Shown here one piece after another: positions 17,703 to 27,354 of a DNA stretch of 64,000 nucleotides. This DNA comes from Lachnospiraceae bacterium (lineage in GTDB: Bacteria > Bacillota > Clostridia > Lachnospirales > Lachnospiraceae), in the NCBI GenBank assembly GCA_910574195.1, contig CAJTBF010000001.1, forward strand, positions 62,001 through 126,000, read 5' to 3'. Position 1 is the stretch's first letter. Each line of letters opens with the position of its first letter. A program made the position numbers and the translations under genes. The notes under the pieces were generated by a model, which did no database searches, was not told the origin of the DNA, and was given only the letters and a program-made list of their open reading frames with translations.

Positions 17703-19502
17703 TTATATTGCTCTCGTATATTTTCTCAGCCATTTCTGCTCTTCCTTTGTCAAATATGGACCGATTGTTTCATATACTCTTTGATGGTAGACGTTCAAAA
17801 GAGACTTTTCCTCTTCCGTCATCAAAGCCGGTTCCAGCGCATCCAGATCAATGGGCACACAGGTGAGAACTTCAAAACGCAGGAATTGTCCGTATGCATT
17901 CTTTTCATCCGCACAGACGAGGAGTTCATTTTCAATCCGTATCCCGTGGGAATTCTCGATATAAATACCGGGTTCGTCCGTGAGCACCATATGGACTTCC
18001 AATGGACAGGGTGCTTCCCCTCCGGGGGCGGTCCGCCAGGAAATTCTTGCCGGTCCCTCATGAATATTTCCCAGATATCCCACTCCATGTCCGGTTCCAT
18101 GATTGTAGTTCAATCCCTGTCTCCAGAAAGGCGCTCTTGCCGCATAGTCCAGATTTTCCCCCGTACAGCCATACGGGAATTTCGCATCGGCAAGGCACAG
18201 CATGGCACATACTGCTGTGGTGAAATGCCTGCCTTCCTCTTCTGTAAGGCGCCCCAGGGCCACGGTGCGGGTGATATCCGTGGAACCCTCCATATAATGT
18301 CCGCCGGTATCCATTAAAAGCAGCCCTTCCGGCTTCAATTCCACATTCGTCTCTTCATCACACGAATAGTGTACAATGGCGGCATGTTCTTTATAGGCGC
18401 AGATAGGTGCAAAACTGGGCCCCAGGAAATGTGGCTGCATCCTGCGGAATTCCTCCAGTCTGGCCGACACGCATAACTCGGTCATTTCCATTTCTTCTTT
18501 GAATGCCTGTTCTTTCAGCCAGTACAAAAATTTCGTGTGTGCAATTCCGTCTTTGAGATGCGCTTTGCGAAGATTGTCGACTTCCACCGGATTTTTGATT
18601 GCTTTCATCCGAAGAATCGGACTTTCCCGTTCCACGATCCGTACAGTGGAGGGAATATTCCGAAATAACGTATAATTTACCTGTCCGGGATCCAAAAGAA
18701 GCGATTCTCCCGCTGAAAATTGTCGCATCCGTTCATAAATTCCTTCATAAGGATATACGATAACTCTCTCTTTTTCAAGCGTATTTTGGATTTCTTCGGA
18801 AAGTTTTCGGACATCGGTATACAATTCCACCTTTTCTTTTTGAATCACTGCGTAGGAAAGGAGAAGCGGACAGTAGGCCACATCCGCCCCCCGGATATTG
18901 AGCAGCCATCCGATCTCGTCCAGGGCGGTTATCAAAAAAGCATCCGCCTGGTGTTCTTCCATAACCCGGCGTACCCGTTTTAGTTTGCTTTCCACGGTTT
19001 CTCCGGCATAGGAAAGATCCAGCGAAAAAGCGGGTGCATCCGAAAGCGCGGGACGTTCTTCCCAAAAACGATCAATCAAATCCTGCTCATACGCCACCCA
19101 TCCGCCTTTCGACTCTGCAATCTCCGCGAATTTACGTCCCTGCTCCATCCCTACCGTTCGCCCGTCAAACCCGATCACACCTCCGGAGGGCAGCGCCTGT
19201 TTTAAGAATGTCTGAATCGTCGGCACTCCTTCTTCCCCGGATTTCTGCAAAAGGATTTCCGTTCCTTCCAGTTCCTGCGCTGCCTGGAGAAAATATCGGC
19301 CGTCTGTCCAAAGCCAGGCGCCTTCCTGCGTCACCACAGCGGTTCCGGCGGAACCAGTAAAACCAGTTAGAAATTTTCGGGCTTCAAAATGTGCCCCCAC
19401 ATATTCGCTTCCGTGATAATCTGCCGTCGGCACAAGATAAATCTGGATCCCCTGCTCTTTCATGCATTCCCGCAGCTTTTGTATCCGCTCTTTTTCCTGC
19501 AT
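17703..19502 (-). CDS. Xaa-Pro aminopeptidase (aminopeptidase P, M24B)
   Basis: 599 residues, the long three-domain form. Two creatinase-like N-terminal domains are followed by the pita-bread metallopeptidase fold. Metal ligands are visible in LLMDTGGHYMEGSTDITRT (two Asp), GTGHGVGYLGNIHEGP (His), DEPGIYIE (Glu) and RIENELLV (Glu). It removes N-terminal residues preceding proline in peptides, in the cytoplasm. It is the first gene of a run continuing into the RpiR, FAD-oxidoreductase, cmk, ispH and rpsA genes with short gaps. Confidence 0.93.
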   Translation of the reverse strand: MQEKERIQKLRECMKEQGIQIYLVPTADYHGSEYVGAHFEARKFLTGFTGSAGTAVVTQEGAWLWTDGRYFLQAAQELEGTEILLQKSGEEGVPTIQTFLKQALPSGGVIGFDGRTVGMEQGRKFAEIAESKGGWVAYEQDLIDRFWEERPALSDAPAFSLDLSYAGETVESKLKRVRRVMEEHQADAFLITALDEIGWLLNIRGADVAYCPLLLSYAVIQKEKVELYTDVRKLSEEIQNTLEKERVIVYPYEGIYERMRQFSAGESLLLDPGQVNYTLFRNIPSTVRIVERESPILRMKAIKNPVEVDNLRKAHLKDGIAHTKFLYWLKEQAFKEEMEMTELCVSARLEEFRRMQPHFLGPSFAPICAYKEHAAIVHYSCDEETNVELKPEGLLLMDTGGHYMEGSTDITRTVALGRLTEEEGRHFTTAVCAMLCLADAKFPYGCTGENLDYAARAPFWRQGLNYNHGTGHGVGYLGNIHEGPARISWRTAPGGEAPCPLEVHMVLTDEPGIYIENSHGIRIENELLVCADEKNAYGQFLRFEVLTCVPIDLDALEPALMTEEEKSLLNVYHQRVYETIGPYLTKEEQKWLRKYTRAI

Positions 19503-19534
19503 TTTTCCTCCAACCTTTCCATTTCAAAATCCAC

Positions 19535-19657
19535 ACGGAAAACCCGTTACCGACGGTTTTTCCGCATATCGTGCTTCCTGAACCACTCATGTTCAAGAAG
19601 ATATGGCATAAAGAAACCGAAGCCGTATTTCTCCTGGAAAACCGGCCCCGGTTTTAC
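19535..19657. terminator. Two palindromes between the oad cluster and the peptidase gene
   Basis: AAAACCGG-CC-CCGGTTTT (19,638-19,655) lies just downstream of the oadA stop and probably ends that operon. A second hairpin with GGAAAA and TTTTCC ends (19,536-19,562) sits nearer the peptidase start. Neither has a long T run, so the call is tentative. Confidence 0.4.
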
Positions 19658-19693
19658 TTTATCGCCGGAAACACATCCTCTTTTTCACATATC

Positions 19694-21109
19694 CTATACC
19701 GGATAGGAACCGTTCTCGGTATCTGCCACTTTGGCGTCTACCTTTGTCTGCTGTGCTTCTCTGTATTTGAAATAATCCACCGCCACCTGCGGGAACAATG
19801 CATAACTCAGCACATCTTCATCCTGCTGAATCCACTGTGCACATTCTTTGCGCAGGGTATCCAATTCGTCCGGAATCAGATCTGCCGGACGGCAGGTGAT
19901 GATCTCTGCATCTTCTCCGATGACTTTTTTCTGTACTTCCGGATTGAAGGGTTTGGCTGTTGCACCGTATTTTCCGGTCAGCACGTCCTTTGTCTCCTTT
20001 GTCGCCATCTTGTAACGTTCTCCCATCAATACGTTGAACACAGCCTGTGTTCCCACAATCTGGGAAGACGGAGTAACAAGCGGCGGCTCGCCAAGATCTT
20101 TTCTTACGCGCGGTACTTCTTCCAGCACATCATAGAACTTGTCTTCCGCACCCTGTTCCTTCAACTGGCTGGTCAGATTGGACAGCATACCGCCAGGCAC
20201 CTGATAAAGAAGCGTCTTAATGTTGACACCCATATTCTTCGGATTTAATAATCCGCTCTCCAGCGCCTCATCACGGATTGGCCGGAAGTAGTCGGCAATC
20301 TCGGACAGCAGATTCTGATCCAGTCCGGTGTCGTATGGAGTTCCCTTGAAGGTTTCCACCATAACTTCTGTTGCAGGCTGGGAAGTTCCCAGTGCAAACG
20401 GAGACATGGCGGTGTCAATGATATCTGCGCCGGCTTCCACGGACTTCAGATACGTCATAGCGCCCACGCCGGACGTATAATGGGTGTGCATCTCAATCGG
20501 AATATCCACCGCTTCCTTCAATGCGGTTACCAGCTCGGTAGATTGATACGGACACAACAGACCTGCCATATCCTTGACACAGATGGAATTGGCGCCCATG
20601 TCTTCGATTCTCTTTGCCAGATCCATCCAGTATTCCAGTGTATAGGCATCCCCCAGCGTATAGGACATGGCAACCTGCGCATGTGCCTTTTCCTTATTGG
20701 CTGCGGTGACTGCCGTCTGCAGGTTCCGGATATCGTTCATACAGTCAAAGATTCGGATGATATCAATTCCGTTTGCAACGGACTTCTGCACAAAATACTC
20801 CACCACATCATCCGCATACGGACGATAACCGAGAATGTTCTGTCCACGGAACAACATCTGCAGTTTGGTATTCTTAAAGCCGTCACGGAACTTCCGAAGC
20901 CTTTCCCACGGGTCTTCTTTTAAGAAACGTAAGGAAGCGTCAAATGTAGCTCCGCCCCAGCATTCTACGGCATGATAGCCGACTTTGTCCATCTTCTCCA
21001 CAATCGGCAGCATCTGTTCTGTTGTCATTCTTGTGGCAATCAGGGACTGATGCGCGTCACGCAGAATTGTTTCTGTTATTTTCACTGGTTTCTTTGCAAT
21101 ATCTGCCAT
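19694..21109 (-). CDS. oadA: Oxaloacetate decarboxylase alpha / 5S carboxyltransferase subunit
   Basis: 471 residues. HMGL-type TIM barrel carboxyltransferase: TETILRDAHQSLIATRM (metal-binding Asp), CWGGATFDASLRFL, RGQNILGYRPYADD, SICVKDMAGLLCP and MHTHYTSG (the two metal histidines) are all present, followed by the PYC_OADA conserved C-terminal domain. The fused biotin domain seen in many OadA proteins is absent, because biotin is carried by a separate protein (22303-22674). It transfers carboxylate between oxaloacetate/pyruvate and biotin. It is the last gene of the cluster. Confidence 0.92.
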   Translation of the reverse strand: MADIAKKPVKITETILRDAHQSLIATRMTTEQMLPIVEKMDKVGYHAVECWGGATFDASLRFLKEDPWERLRKFRDGFKNTKLQMLFRGQNILGYRPYADDVVEYFVQKSVANGIDIIRIFDCMNDIRNLQTAVTAANKEKAHAQVAMSYTLGDAYTLEYWMDLAKRIEDMGANSICVKDMAGLLCPYQSTELVTALKEAVDIPIEMHTHYTSGVGAMTYLKSVEAGADIIDTAMSPFALGTSQPATEVMVETFKGTPYDTGLDQNLLSEIADYFRPIRDEALESGLLNPKNMGVNIKTLLYQVPGGMLSNLTSQLKEQGAEDKFYDVLEEVPRVRKDLGEPPLVTPSSQIVGTQAVFNVLMGERYKMATKETKDVLTGKYGATAKPFNPEVQKKVIGEDAEIITCRPADLIPDELDTLRKECAQWIQQDEDVLSYALFPQVAVDYFKYREAQQTKVDAKVADTENGSYPV

Positions 21110-21128
21110 TTATTTTTCCTCCATTTTT

Positions 21129-22280
21129 TTACTTCACACCAAAGATTGCCATAAAGGTTCCGGCTGCAACCGCGGTTCCGATTACCCCTGCCACATTGGG
21201 TCCCATTGCATGCATCAGCAGGAAGTTGGTCGGATCTGCTTCCGCGCCGACTTTCTGGGATACACGTGCCGCCATGGGAACTGCGGATACGCCGGCAGAA
21301 CCGATCAACGGATTCACTTTCCCTCCGGTGGCCTTGCACATAATCTTTCCGAACAGCACGCCGGCCGCCGTACCAAAAGCAAAAGCAATCAGTCCCAGTG
21401 CAACGATCTTCAGCGTACTCCAATTCAAAAATGCTTCCGCGCTGGTAGTCGCGCCAACCGACGTTCCAAGCAAAATTACGACAATATACATCAATGCATT
21501 AGAAGCAGTATCTGACAACTGTCTTACTACACCGCATTCTTTAAACAGATTTCCCAGCATCAGCATACCAACCAATGGCGCCGTAGTCGGAAGAATCATG
21601 CAGACTACAATGGTTACGATGATCGGGAACAGAATCCGTTCCAATTTGGAAACCGGGCGAAGCTGATCCATCTTGATCTTCCGTTCCTCTTCTGAGGTCA
21701 TCAGTTTCATAATCGGCGGCTGAATGATCGGAACCAGCGACATATAGGAATAAGCCGCTACCGCAATCGGTCCAAGAAGCGCTGTCTGCTGCAACTTTCC
21801 TGCCAGGAAAATAGAAGTCGGACCATCCGCTCCACCGATAATGGAAATCGCCGCCGCCGCCTTATCGGAGAATCCCATAGCCATGGCACCCAGATAGGCT
21901 GCAAAAATTCCAAACTGCGCTGCCGCACCGAGAAGGAAACTCTTTGGATTGGCAATCAACGGTCCAAAGTCTGTCATGGCGCCCACACCCATAAAGATCA
22001 AGGACGGCAGAATGGACCATTCATCCAGCACATAAAAATAGTAAAGAAGTCCGCCTGTTCCGCTCGCGGCGTCTTCCGCATGCAGCATGATATCCGGATA
22101 GATATTCACAAGCAGCATACCAAAGGCAATCGGAACAAGCAACAGCGGCTCGAAGCCGTGTCTGATTGCTAAATATAGGAACACACACGCAACGGCGATC
22201 ATAATCAGATTTCCCCATGTAAGGTTCATAAAAGCCGTCTGCTGAATGAGGTTTCCTAACGTATTTGAAATATATTCCAT
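21129..22280 (-). CDS. oadB: Na+-transporting carboxylic acid decarboxylase subunit beta
   Basis: 383 residues, mostly membrane helices. The signature [16 protein letters not shown] (with the essential aspartate) and [20 protein letters not shown] are those of the OadB/MmdB/GcdB family. The protein decarboxylates carboxy-biotin and uses the energy to export Na+. It lies between the biotin carrier and oadA genes, about 20 bases from each. Confidence 0.95.
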   Translation of the reverse strand: MEYISNTLGNLIQQTAFMNLTWGNLIMIAVACVFLYLAIRHGFEPLLLVPIAFGMLLVNIYPDIMLHAEDAASGTGGLLYYFYVLDEWSILPSLIFMGVGAMTDFGPLIANPKSFLLGAAAQFGIFAAYLGAMAMGFSDKAAAAISIIGGADGPTSIFLAGKLQQTALLGPIAVAAYSYMSLVPIIQPPIMKLMTSEEERKIKMDQLRPVSKLERILFPIIVTIVVCMILPTTAPLVGMLMLGNLFKECGVVRQLSDTASNALMYIVVILLGTSVGATTSAEAFLNWSTLKIVALGLIAFAFGTAAGVLFGKIMCKATGGKVNPLIGSAGVSAVPMAARVSQKVGAEADPTNFLLMHAMGPNVAGVIGTAVAAGTFMAIFGVK

Positions 22281-22302
22281 TTGTCAAACCTCCGTATTTA
22301 CA

Positions 22303-22674
22303 CTAGTTTAATGTAGCCAACACTGCTCCTGATTCTACGGGATCACCGACCGCCACATCAATACTAGCCACGGTTCCTGCCTCCGGGGCAACTACCGGGA
22401 TCTCCATCTTCATAGCCTCGATGATCACAACGGCATCACCGGCCTGTACACTCTGTCCTACATTCGCTTCAATCTTGAATACCTTGCCGGCTGCGCCTGC
22501 TTTTACCTGAATGCCTCCTGCGCCCGCCGCTGCTTTTGGCGCTGCTGCCGGTACTGCCTTGGGTGCCGCCACCGGGGCTGCCGCTCTTGGCGCCGCTGCG
22601 GGAGCACCGCTTCCGTTCTCTTCCACCGTTACATCATAGACATTGCCATTTACTGTGATTGTATAATTTTTCAT
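22303..22674 (-). CDS. Biotin carboxyl carrier protein of the sodium pump
   Basis: 123 residues from ATG 22674 (AGGAGGAG upstream). An N-terminal beta strand part (NYTITVNGNVYDVTVEE) is joined by a flexible Ala/Pro-rich linker (residues about 27-55) to a C-terminal biotinyl domain with the EAMKMEIPV motif, whose lysine is biotinylated. It shuttles carboxyl groups between the carboxyltransferases and the beta subunit. Confidence 0.94.
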   Translation of the reverse strand: MKNYTITVNGNVYDVTVEENGSGAPAAAPRAAAPVAAPKAVPAAAPKAAAGAGGIQVKAGAAGKVFKIEANVGQSVQAGDAVVIIEAMKMEIPVVAPEAGTVASIDVAVGDPVESGAVLATLN

Positions 22675-22764
22675 GTTCAAATCTCCTCCTGATTTCTTTT
22701 CCATCCGCACGGCCGGTTCTCTTTCTCCGTTCCCATGTTTCAAAATGTCCGACCGCTTTGGTTC

Positions 22765-23529
22765 TTACCATTTATTTGACTTTCTTCTCCGAATAGAGCG
22801 GACAATAAAACCATCCGTTGTTGTTCCCTCTGCCGCCGCAATAGCCGCCGCAATGACGGCAATTAATTCGCTGTCGTCTGTCTGCACCGCCGCCGGCGCC
22901 GCTGCTGCAGGCTGCGGTATGGAAGGAGCCGGCGCCGCCGCTTCCTTCTTCCGGAATTTTGCTTCCAGTGCCGGAATTTGCTTAAAGAGGGAGATGATAA
23001 AGGAAATGAAAATCAACACGACAAATACGGTTCCCATTCCCAAAATCGTATTTAATCCCGCTTTCTTCAGAATCTCTCCGGTAGAGTATGACGCGTTAAT
23101 CGTCAGGCTTTCCAGGTTTCCTTCCTCATTGAAAGAAAACTGCATCTCTCCGGAACGCTCTTCTGCCGTAACCGATGCCGTCAGCATCACGCCGGTATTG
23201 GATTCCTCCATGGTATACTCCCCGAACTCCTGGAAATTGCCGCACTCCTTCAATCCGGCATTCCATGCATCAATCATGGTACGGAAATCATCTGCCTCAA
23301 TGGGCAGGCCTACCATCATTAATGTATAGTTCAAAGAATAATCGGACATGGATTGATACTGCTCCATCTCCTCGGCGGACATACTACTGAAGTTCATTAC
23401 GATTGCATCTGCATACTGTTCCAGCGTTGTCTGATCATAAGGTTCTTTTTCTTCTGACTTGCTGCCGCATCCCGCAAGACTGAAAATAAGGAGCAGGGCA
23501 AGCCCTATTAAACTTAATTTTTTCTTCAC
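22765..23529 (-). CDS. OadG-like gamma subunit with an extra N-terminal lipoprotein domain
   Basis: 254 residues, about twice the usual OadG length. A lipoprotein signal (LLLIFSLAGCGSK, lipobox cysteine at residue 21) leads to an extracytoplasmic domain of about 150 residues, then one membrane helix (about 180-202) and the typical OadG Ala/Pro-rich tail with Lys/Arg-rich end. OadG subunits anchor the pump complex and hold the alpha subunit to the beta subunit. The extra outside domain is a known clostridial variant, but its function is unknown to me. It is in operon with the carboxyltransferase (14-base gap). Confidence 0.85.
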   Translation of the reverse strand: MKKKLSLIGLALLLIFSLAGCGSKSEEKEPYDQTTLEQYADAIVMNFSSMSAEEMEQYQSMSDYSLNYTLMMVGLPIEADDFRTMIDAWNAGLKECGNFQEFGEYTMEESNTGVMLTASVTAEERSGEMQFSFNEEGNLESLTINASYSTGEILKKAGLNTILGMGTVFVVLIFISFIISLFKQIPALEAKFRKKEAAAPAPSIPQPAAAAPAAVQTDDSELIAVIAAAIAAAEGTTTDGFIVRSIRRRKSNKW

Positions 23530-23543
23530 TTCGCCTCACCTCA

Positions 23544-24980
23544 CTAAACCGTACCGTGCTTTTTGTCCGGACGATTCTCTCTTTTTGTGAACAGCATCTC
23601 GAAGGCGCCGATCACATATTTTCTGGTGTCCGCAGGTTCGATGATCGCATCCACATATCCTCTTCTTGCTGCAGACTTGGGACTGGACTGCAATTCTTTG
23701 TAAGCAGCCGCTTTCTCTTTGAGGACTTCTGCGTCCGCATCCGCATACATGATCTTGGCAGCCAGCGCGGCATCCATCATTCCGATCTCTGCTGCGGGCC
23801 ATGCATATACCATATCTGCCCCGATGGACTTACTGTTCATTGCGATGTACGCACTTCCGTACGCTTTGCCTACAATAATATTGACTTTCGGAACTGTCGC
23901 ATTCGCAAAAGCATAGGTCAGCTTTGCCACATTTTTTGCCATATCTTTTTCGGATTCTTTTGTCGCCTCGTACCCTGTGACATTGGTCAACGTCAATACC
24001 GGAATGGAAAATGCATCACAGAAGTTCAGGAAGTCTACGGCTTTTTTACATCCGTCCACCGTCAGTACGGAATCAAAACTTTCAGCGTTCCCCTCTGCAT
24101 CATAGATCCTGGAACGATTTGCAACCGCCCCCACCGTCATGCCGTTGAGACGGATAAATCCGGTTACCATCTCTTTTGCATATTCCTTCTTTGTCTCAAA
24201 AAAGATATGACTGTCAGAAATCTCTGCCAGTGCAATTCCGGTGTCTTCCGCCGCGTTTGCCAGGTCCGCACAGACACGGTTCAGATCATCCATGCACTCT
24301 CCATAAGAATTATCGTCTTCATTATTCGCCGGAATCATGCCGATCAAAGCACGGATCTGCTCCAGAATCTCTCCTTCGGTTCCGATTCCGTCCACCAGAC
24401 CGCTTGTCTCACTCTGATAAGCCGCGCTGGATGTATCACATTTGGAAATCTCGTTGCCTTCCAATGCATTCGGAGAATTTACGAATAATTTTCCTTCTTT
24501 ACTCTCCATAAATGTAAAATCTGTCAACCCTGGCACTACTGCAAGACCACCGCCGCACATTCCGAAAATTGCCGTAATCTGAGGTACCACACCGGACGCC
24601 ATGGATTGTCTGTAATACAGACTTCCAAATGCTTCCAATGCATCCGTTGCTTCCTGCAGTCTCAATCCGGCACAATCCACCAGGCCGATTACCGGTGCAC
24701 CCATCTTCATGGCCATATCATAAATCCCGACGATCTTTTTTGCATGCATCTCGCCGACCGCGCCTTTCAATACGGTTGCATCCTGGCTGTATACATAAAC
24801 CAGATTCCCGTCAATCACTCCGTAACCGGTAATGACACCATCGGACGGAGTCTCTTTTGCCTGCAGGTTGAAATCGGTGCTTCTCGCTGTCACAGCGCCG
24901 CCGATCTCAACAAAGCTTCCCTCGTCAAGCAGTGCGGCAATTCTTCTGCTTGCTGAGTTTCCTGTTGCATTGTAGCTCAT
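23544..24980 (-). CDS. mmdA: Acyl-CoA carboxyltransferase (methylmalonyl-CoA decarboxylase alpha / 12S type)
   Basis: 478 residues of crotonase-fold carboxyltransferase with both halves. The N half has SRRIAALLDEGSFVEIGG and VGLVDCAGLRLQEATDAL; the C half has TLTNVTGYE and IVGKAYGSAYIAMNSKSIGADMVYAWPAAEIGMM. The substrate is an acyl-CoA such as methylmalonyl-CoA, whose carboxylate goes to biotin. It is somewhat shorter than the usual 510-520 residues and lacks nothing obvious. It is the first gene of the five-gene cluster, with an extended -10 promoter upstream. Confidence 0.88.
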   Translation of the reverse strand: MSYNATGNSASRRIAALLDEGSFVEIGGAVTARSTDFNLQAKETPSDGVITGYGVIDGNLVYVYSQDATVLKGAVGEMHAKKIVGIYDMAMKMGAPVIGLVDCAGLRLQEATDALEAFGSLYYRQSMASGVVPQITAIFGMCGGGLAVVPGLTDFTFMESKEGKLFVNSPNALEGNEISKCDTSSAAYQSETSGLVDGIGTEGEILEQIRALIGMIPANNEDDNSYGECMDDLNRVCADLANAAEDTGIALAEISDSHIFFETKKEYAKEMVTGFIRLNGMTVGAVANRSRIYDAEGNAESFDSVLTVDGCKKAVDFLNFCDAFSIPVLTLTNVTGYEATKESEKDMAKNVAKLTYAFANATVPKVNIIVGKAYGSAYIAMNSKSIGADMVYAWPAAEIGMMDAALAAKIMYADADAEVLKEKAAAYKELQSSPKSAARRGYVDAIIEPADTRKYVIGAFEMLFTKRENRPDKKHGTV

Positions 24981-25012
24981 ACTTTAGCCCTCCATATAAA
25001 TAATTTGTATAA

Positions 25013-25021
25013 ATTATACCA
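25013..25021 (-). promoter_or_regulatory. Extended -10 promoter of the decarboxylase cluster
   Basis: TGGTATAAT on the minus strand about 35 bases before mmdA; the -35 region is poor, which is compatible with an extended -10 element. Confidence 0.5.
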
Positions 25022-25155
25022 AAATTTTTGCCTATTTTAGTATATCCCACCTGGACAAAAAATTCAATCAATAAAAAGAAAATTTTGTCATTCTTTTCCC
25101 ACTTTTCGGAAATGCTGCCGGCAGCTTGGGTTTTTCCGCATACTATGGCAGAAAA

Positions 25156-25208
25156 ACAGATGGATACATCTTTATGTTTCCGGTTGTATGTATCCATCTG
25201 TTTTTTTG
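25156..25208 (-). terminator. Bidirectional terminator after leuA
   Basis: A 14-base perfect stem ACAGATGGATACAT ... ATGTATCCATCTGT (25156-25169, 25188-25201) flanked by A5 and T7. The flank CATACTATGGCA next to it resembles that beside the rpsA terminator (12,761-12,774). Confidence 0.85.
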
Positions 25209-25252
25209 CATTGTGATCTGACACTGTGGGCAGAACCGGTGGAAAACCTGGC

Positions 25253-27241
25253 TTATTTCCGATTTCGGAACTGTACCGGTGTCAATTGATACATCTTCTT
25301 AAAAATACGGTTAAAATGTTCTACATTCTGATATCCCACAGACTCCGCGATACTTTCCACTGTTGCGTTGCTGCTCTTCAACATGGCTCTTGCTTTTTTC
25401 ATACGGACCTTTTTCAGGATATCCCCGAAAGTCATTCCTGATTTTTCTTTGATATATTTGGAAAGATATGGTTTCGACAGGAAAAACTCTTCCGACAGAT
25501 CATCCAGCGTCACCGTCTTATAATTTGCGTAAATATAATTGGTGATCTGCAGAAGCCTTGCGTCTTTGCTTTCTTCTTTATTTTTAATCTCCTCAATCTT
25601 GTTGACGGCTACTTCCAGTGCGGCGATGGAGGCCTTGATGATATCCGCGTCGATTCCAACACCCCAGTATTTTTTCTCGTTGCAGATAATTCCCACATAA
25701 GCAACCGCTTTGGATGAGGAACCTTTTGTCATAGAATGCTCTTCATAAAATGCCAGTTCATAACTGATATCGAAATAGTGCTTGATGGCATTGCTCACCG
25801 CGTCCAGACGTCCGTTCCCGACACCGGTAATCACCTGCTGTTTTCCGGCGTGCCCCATAGTCACGGTCGCCACGATGCCGTCCTCCTGTTTAAAATGGCA
25901 TTCGTCGATGGTAAACAGATTTTTTACATTAATATAGTGATCCTCGAAGATATGGTATACCCAATCCGGGGACAACTCCTTGTGCGCTTTGTCGGAAACA
26001 TCTTTGACCAGATAGCCCACTTCCTCCCGCATTTTTTCCGGCAGGCTGATCCCGAAGTTCTGCTTTAAGATGTAATTTACGCCGCCTTTTCCGGACTGGC
26101 TGTTGATTCGGATGACATCGGAATCATACCGGCGTCCCACATCTTTCGGATCAATGGGCAGATAGGGAACACACCATTTTTCTGTTTTCCCTTCCTCTTT
26201 CCAGGTCATTCCTTTTGCGATGGCATCCTGATGGGAACCGGAGAACGCCGTAAATACCAACTCTCCGGCATAAGGCTGTCTGGGCGAGATGTGCATTCCG
26301 GTCAGGCGTTCATACACTTCACTGATCTCGCTCATATTCGAAAAGTTTAACTGCGGATCGACGCCGTGGGAAAATAAATTCATAGCCAGCGTAATCACAT
26401 CCACATTCCCGGTCCGCTCCCCGTTCCCGAACAAGGTTCCTTCGATCCGGTCCGCCCCGGCCAGAACGCCTAATTCCGCAGTGGCCACGCCGGTTCCCCG
26501 GTCATTGTGGGGATGCAGGCTGATGATGGTATTTTCCCGGTATTTCATGTACTTATGGAAATATTCCACCTGACTCGCAAACACATGCGGAATCGCATTT
26601 TCCACCGTCGCCGGCAGATTGATGATGGCTTTTCGCTCCCTGGTAGGCTGCCAGACATCCAGCACGGCATTACACACTTCCATGGCATAGTCCATCTCTG
26701 TTCCGGAAAAGCTTTCCGGGCTGTATTCAAACGTAAAGTTTCCTTCTGTCTCATCTGCCAGTTTTTTCAAAAGTACCGCTCCGTCAACGGCAATCTGTTT
26801 GACCTGTGCTTTATCTTTTTGGAACACCTGCTCTCTCTGTGCCACCGAAGTAGAATTGTATACATGTATTATTGCATGGGGCGCTCCTTCTACCGCCTCA
26901 AATGTCCGCTTGATAATATGTTCTCTCGCCTGTGTCAGCACCTGGATTGTCACATCATCCGGAATCATATCTTTTTCAATCAAAGTACGCAAAAACTGAT
27001 ACTCCGTTTCCGAGGCCGCCGGAAATCCGACTTCGATCTCTTTAAATCCGACGTCCACAAGCAATTGGAAAAATTCTACTTTTTCTTCCAGGCTCATAGG
27101 CTCAATCAACGCTTGGTTTCCGTCCCGCAAATCCACACTGCACCAGGTGGGGGGCTGTTCAATATGATCCTTTTTTACCCAGTCATAGCATTCCACCGGC
27201 GGCATAAAATAAGTACGTTCGTATTTTTCGTAATTCTTCAT
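25253..27241 (-). CDS. leuA: 2-isopropylmalate synthase fused to a C-terminal AraC-type HTH domain
   Basis: 662 residues from ATG 27241 (TAAGGAG seven bases upstream). Residues 1 to about 550 are a LeuA type 2 synthase: WCSVDLRDGNQALIEP at the active site, SLHPHNDRGTGVA with the metal histidines, and a LeuA_dimer regulatory domain (about 430-545) that binds leucine. It condenses acetyl-CoA with 2-oxoisovalerate. From about residue 565 a complete AraC/XylS double helix-turn-helix follows (TLDDLSEEFFLSKPYLSKYI, then ATVESIAESVGYQNVEHFNR and the closing YQLTPVQFRNRK). There is no stop or frameshift between them. The fusion suggests a leucine-sensing enzyme that also binds DNA; this is inference. 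Confidence 0.93.
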   Translation of the reverse strand: MKNYEKYERTYFMPPVECYDWVKKDHIEQPPTWCSVDLRDGNQALIEPMSLEEKVEFFQLLVDVGFKEIEVGFPAASETEYQFLRTLIEKDMIPDDVTIQVLTQAREHIIKRTFEAVEGAPHAIIHVYNSTSVAQREQVFQKDKAQVKQIAVDGAVLLKKLADETEGNFTFEYSPESFSGTEMDYAMEVCNAVLDVWQPTRERKAIINLPATVENAIPHVFASQVEYFHKYMKYRENTIISLHPHNDRGTGVATAELGVLAGADRIEGTLFGNGERTGNVDVITLAMNLFSHGVDPQLNFSNMSEISEVYERLTGMHISPRQPYAGELVFTAFSGSHQDAIAKGMTWKEEGKTEKWCVPYLPIDPKDVGRRYDSDVIRINSQSGKGGVNYILKQNFGISLPEKMREEVGYLVKDVSDKAHKELSPDWVYHIFEDHYINVKNLFTIDECHFKQEDGIVATVTMGHAGKQQVITGVGNGRLDAVSNAIKHYFDISYELAFYEEHSMTKGSSSKAVAYVGIICNEKKYWGVGIDADIIKASIAALEVAVNKIEEIKNKEESKDARLLQITNYIYANYKTVTLDDLSEEFFLSKPYLSKYIKEKSGMTFGDILKKVRMKKARAMLKSSNATVESIAESVGYQNVEHFNRIFKKMYQLTPVQFRNRK

Positions 27242-27354
27242 TGTAAGCACTCCTTATATTTTATCAATTTTATTGTTCTTTTTTACTTTTCCTATACTAT
27301 CATAGATGTACACCGGAATCCAGTGTTGAAATTAATCATTTTTATTGATATATT

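Noticed and set aside
12761-25151. CATACTATGG motif beside the rpsA and leuA terminators as sporulation (sigma-G) promoters
   Set aside because: CATACTA resembles a sigma-G -10 site, but no matching -35 element at proper spacing and no downstream gene in that direction were found; it more likely belongs to a repeated terminator flank.
27242-27354. T-box or leucine leader peptide before leuA
   Set aside because: The gap is only about 110 bases and shows no T-box motif, no Leu-codon run and no terminator pair.
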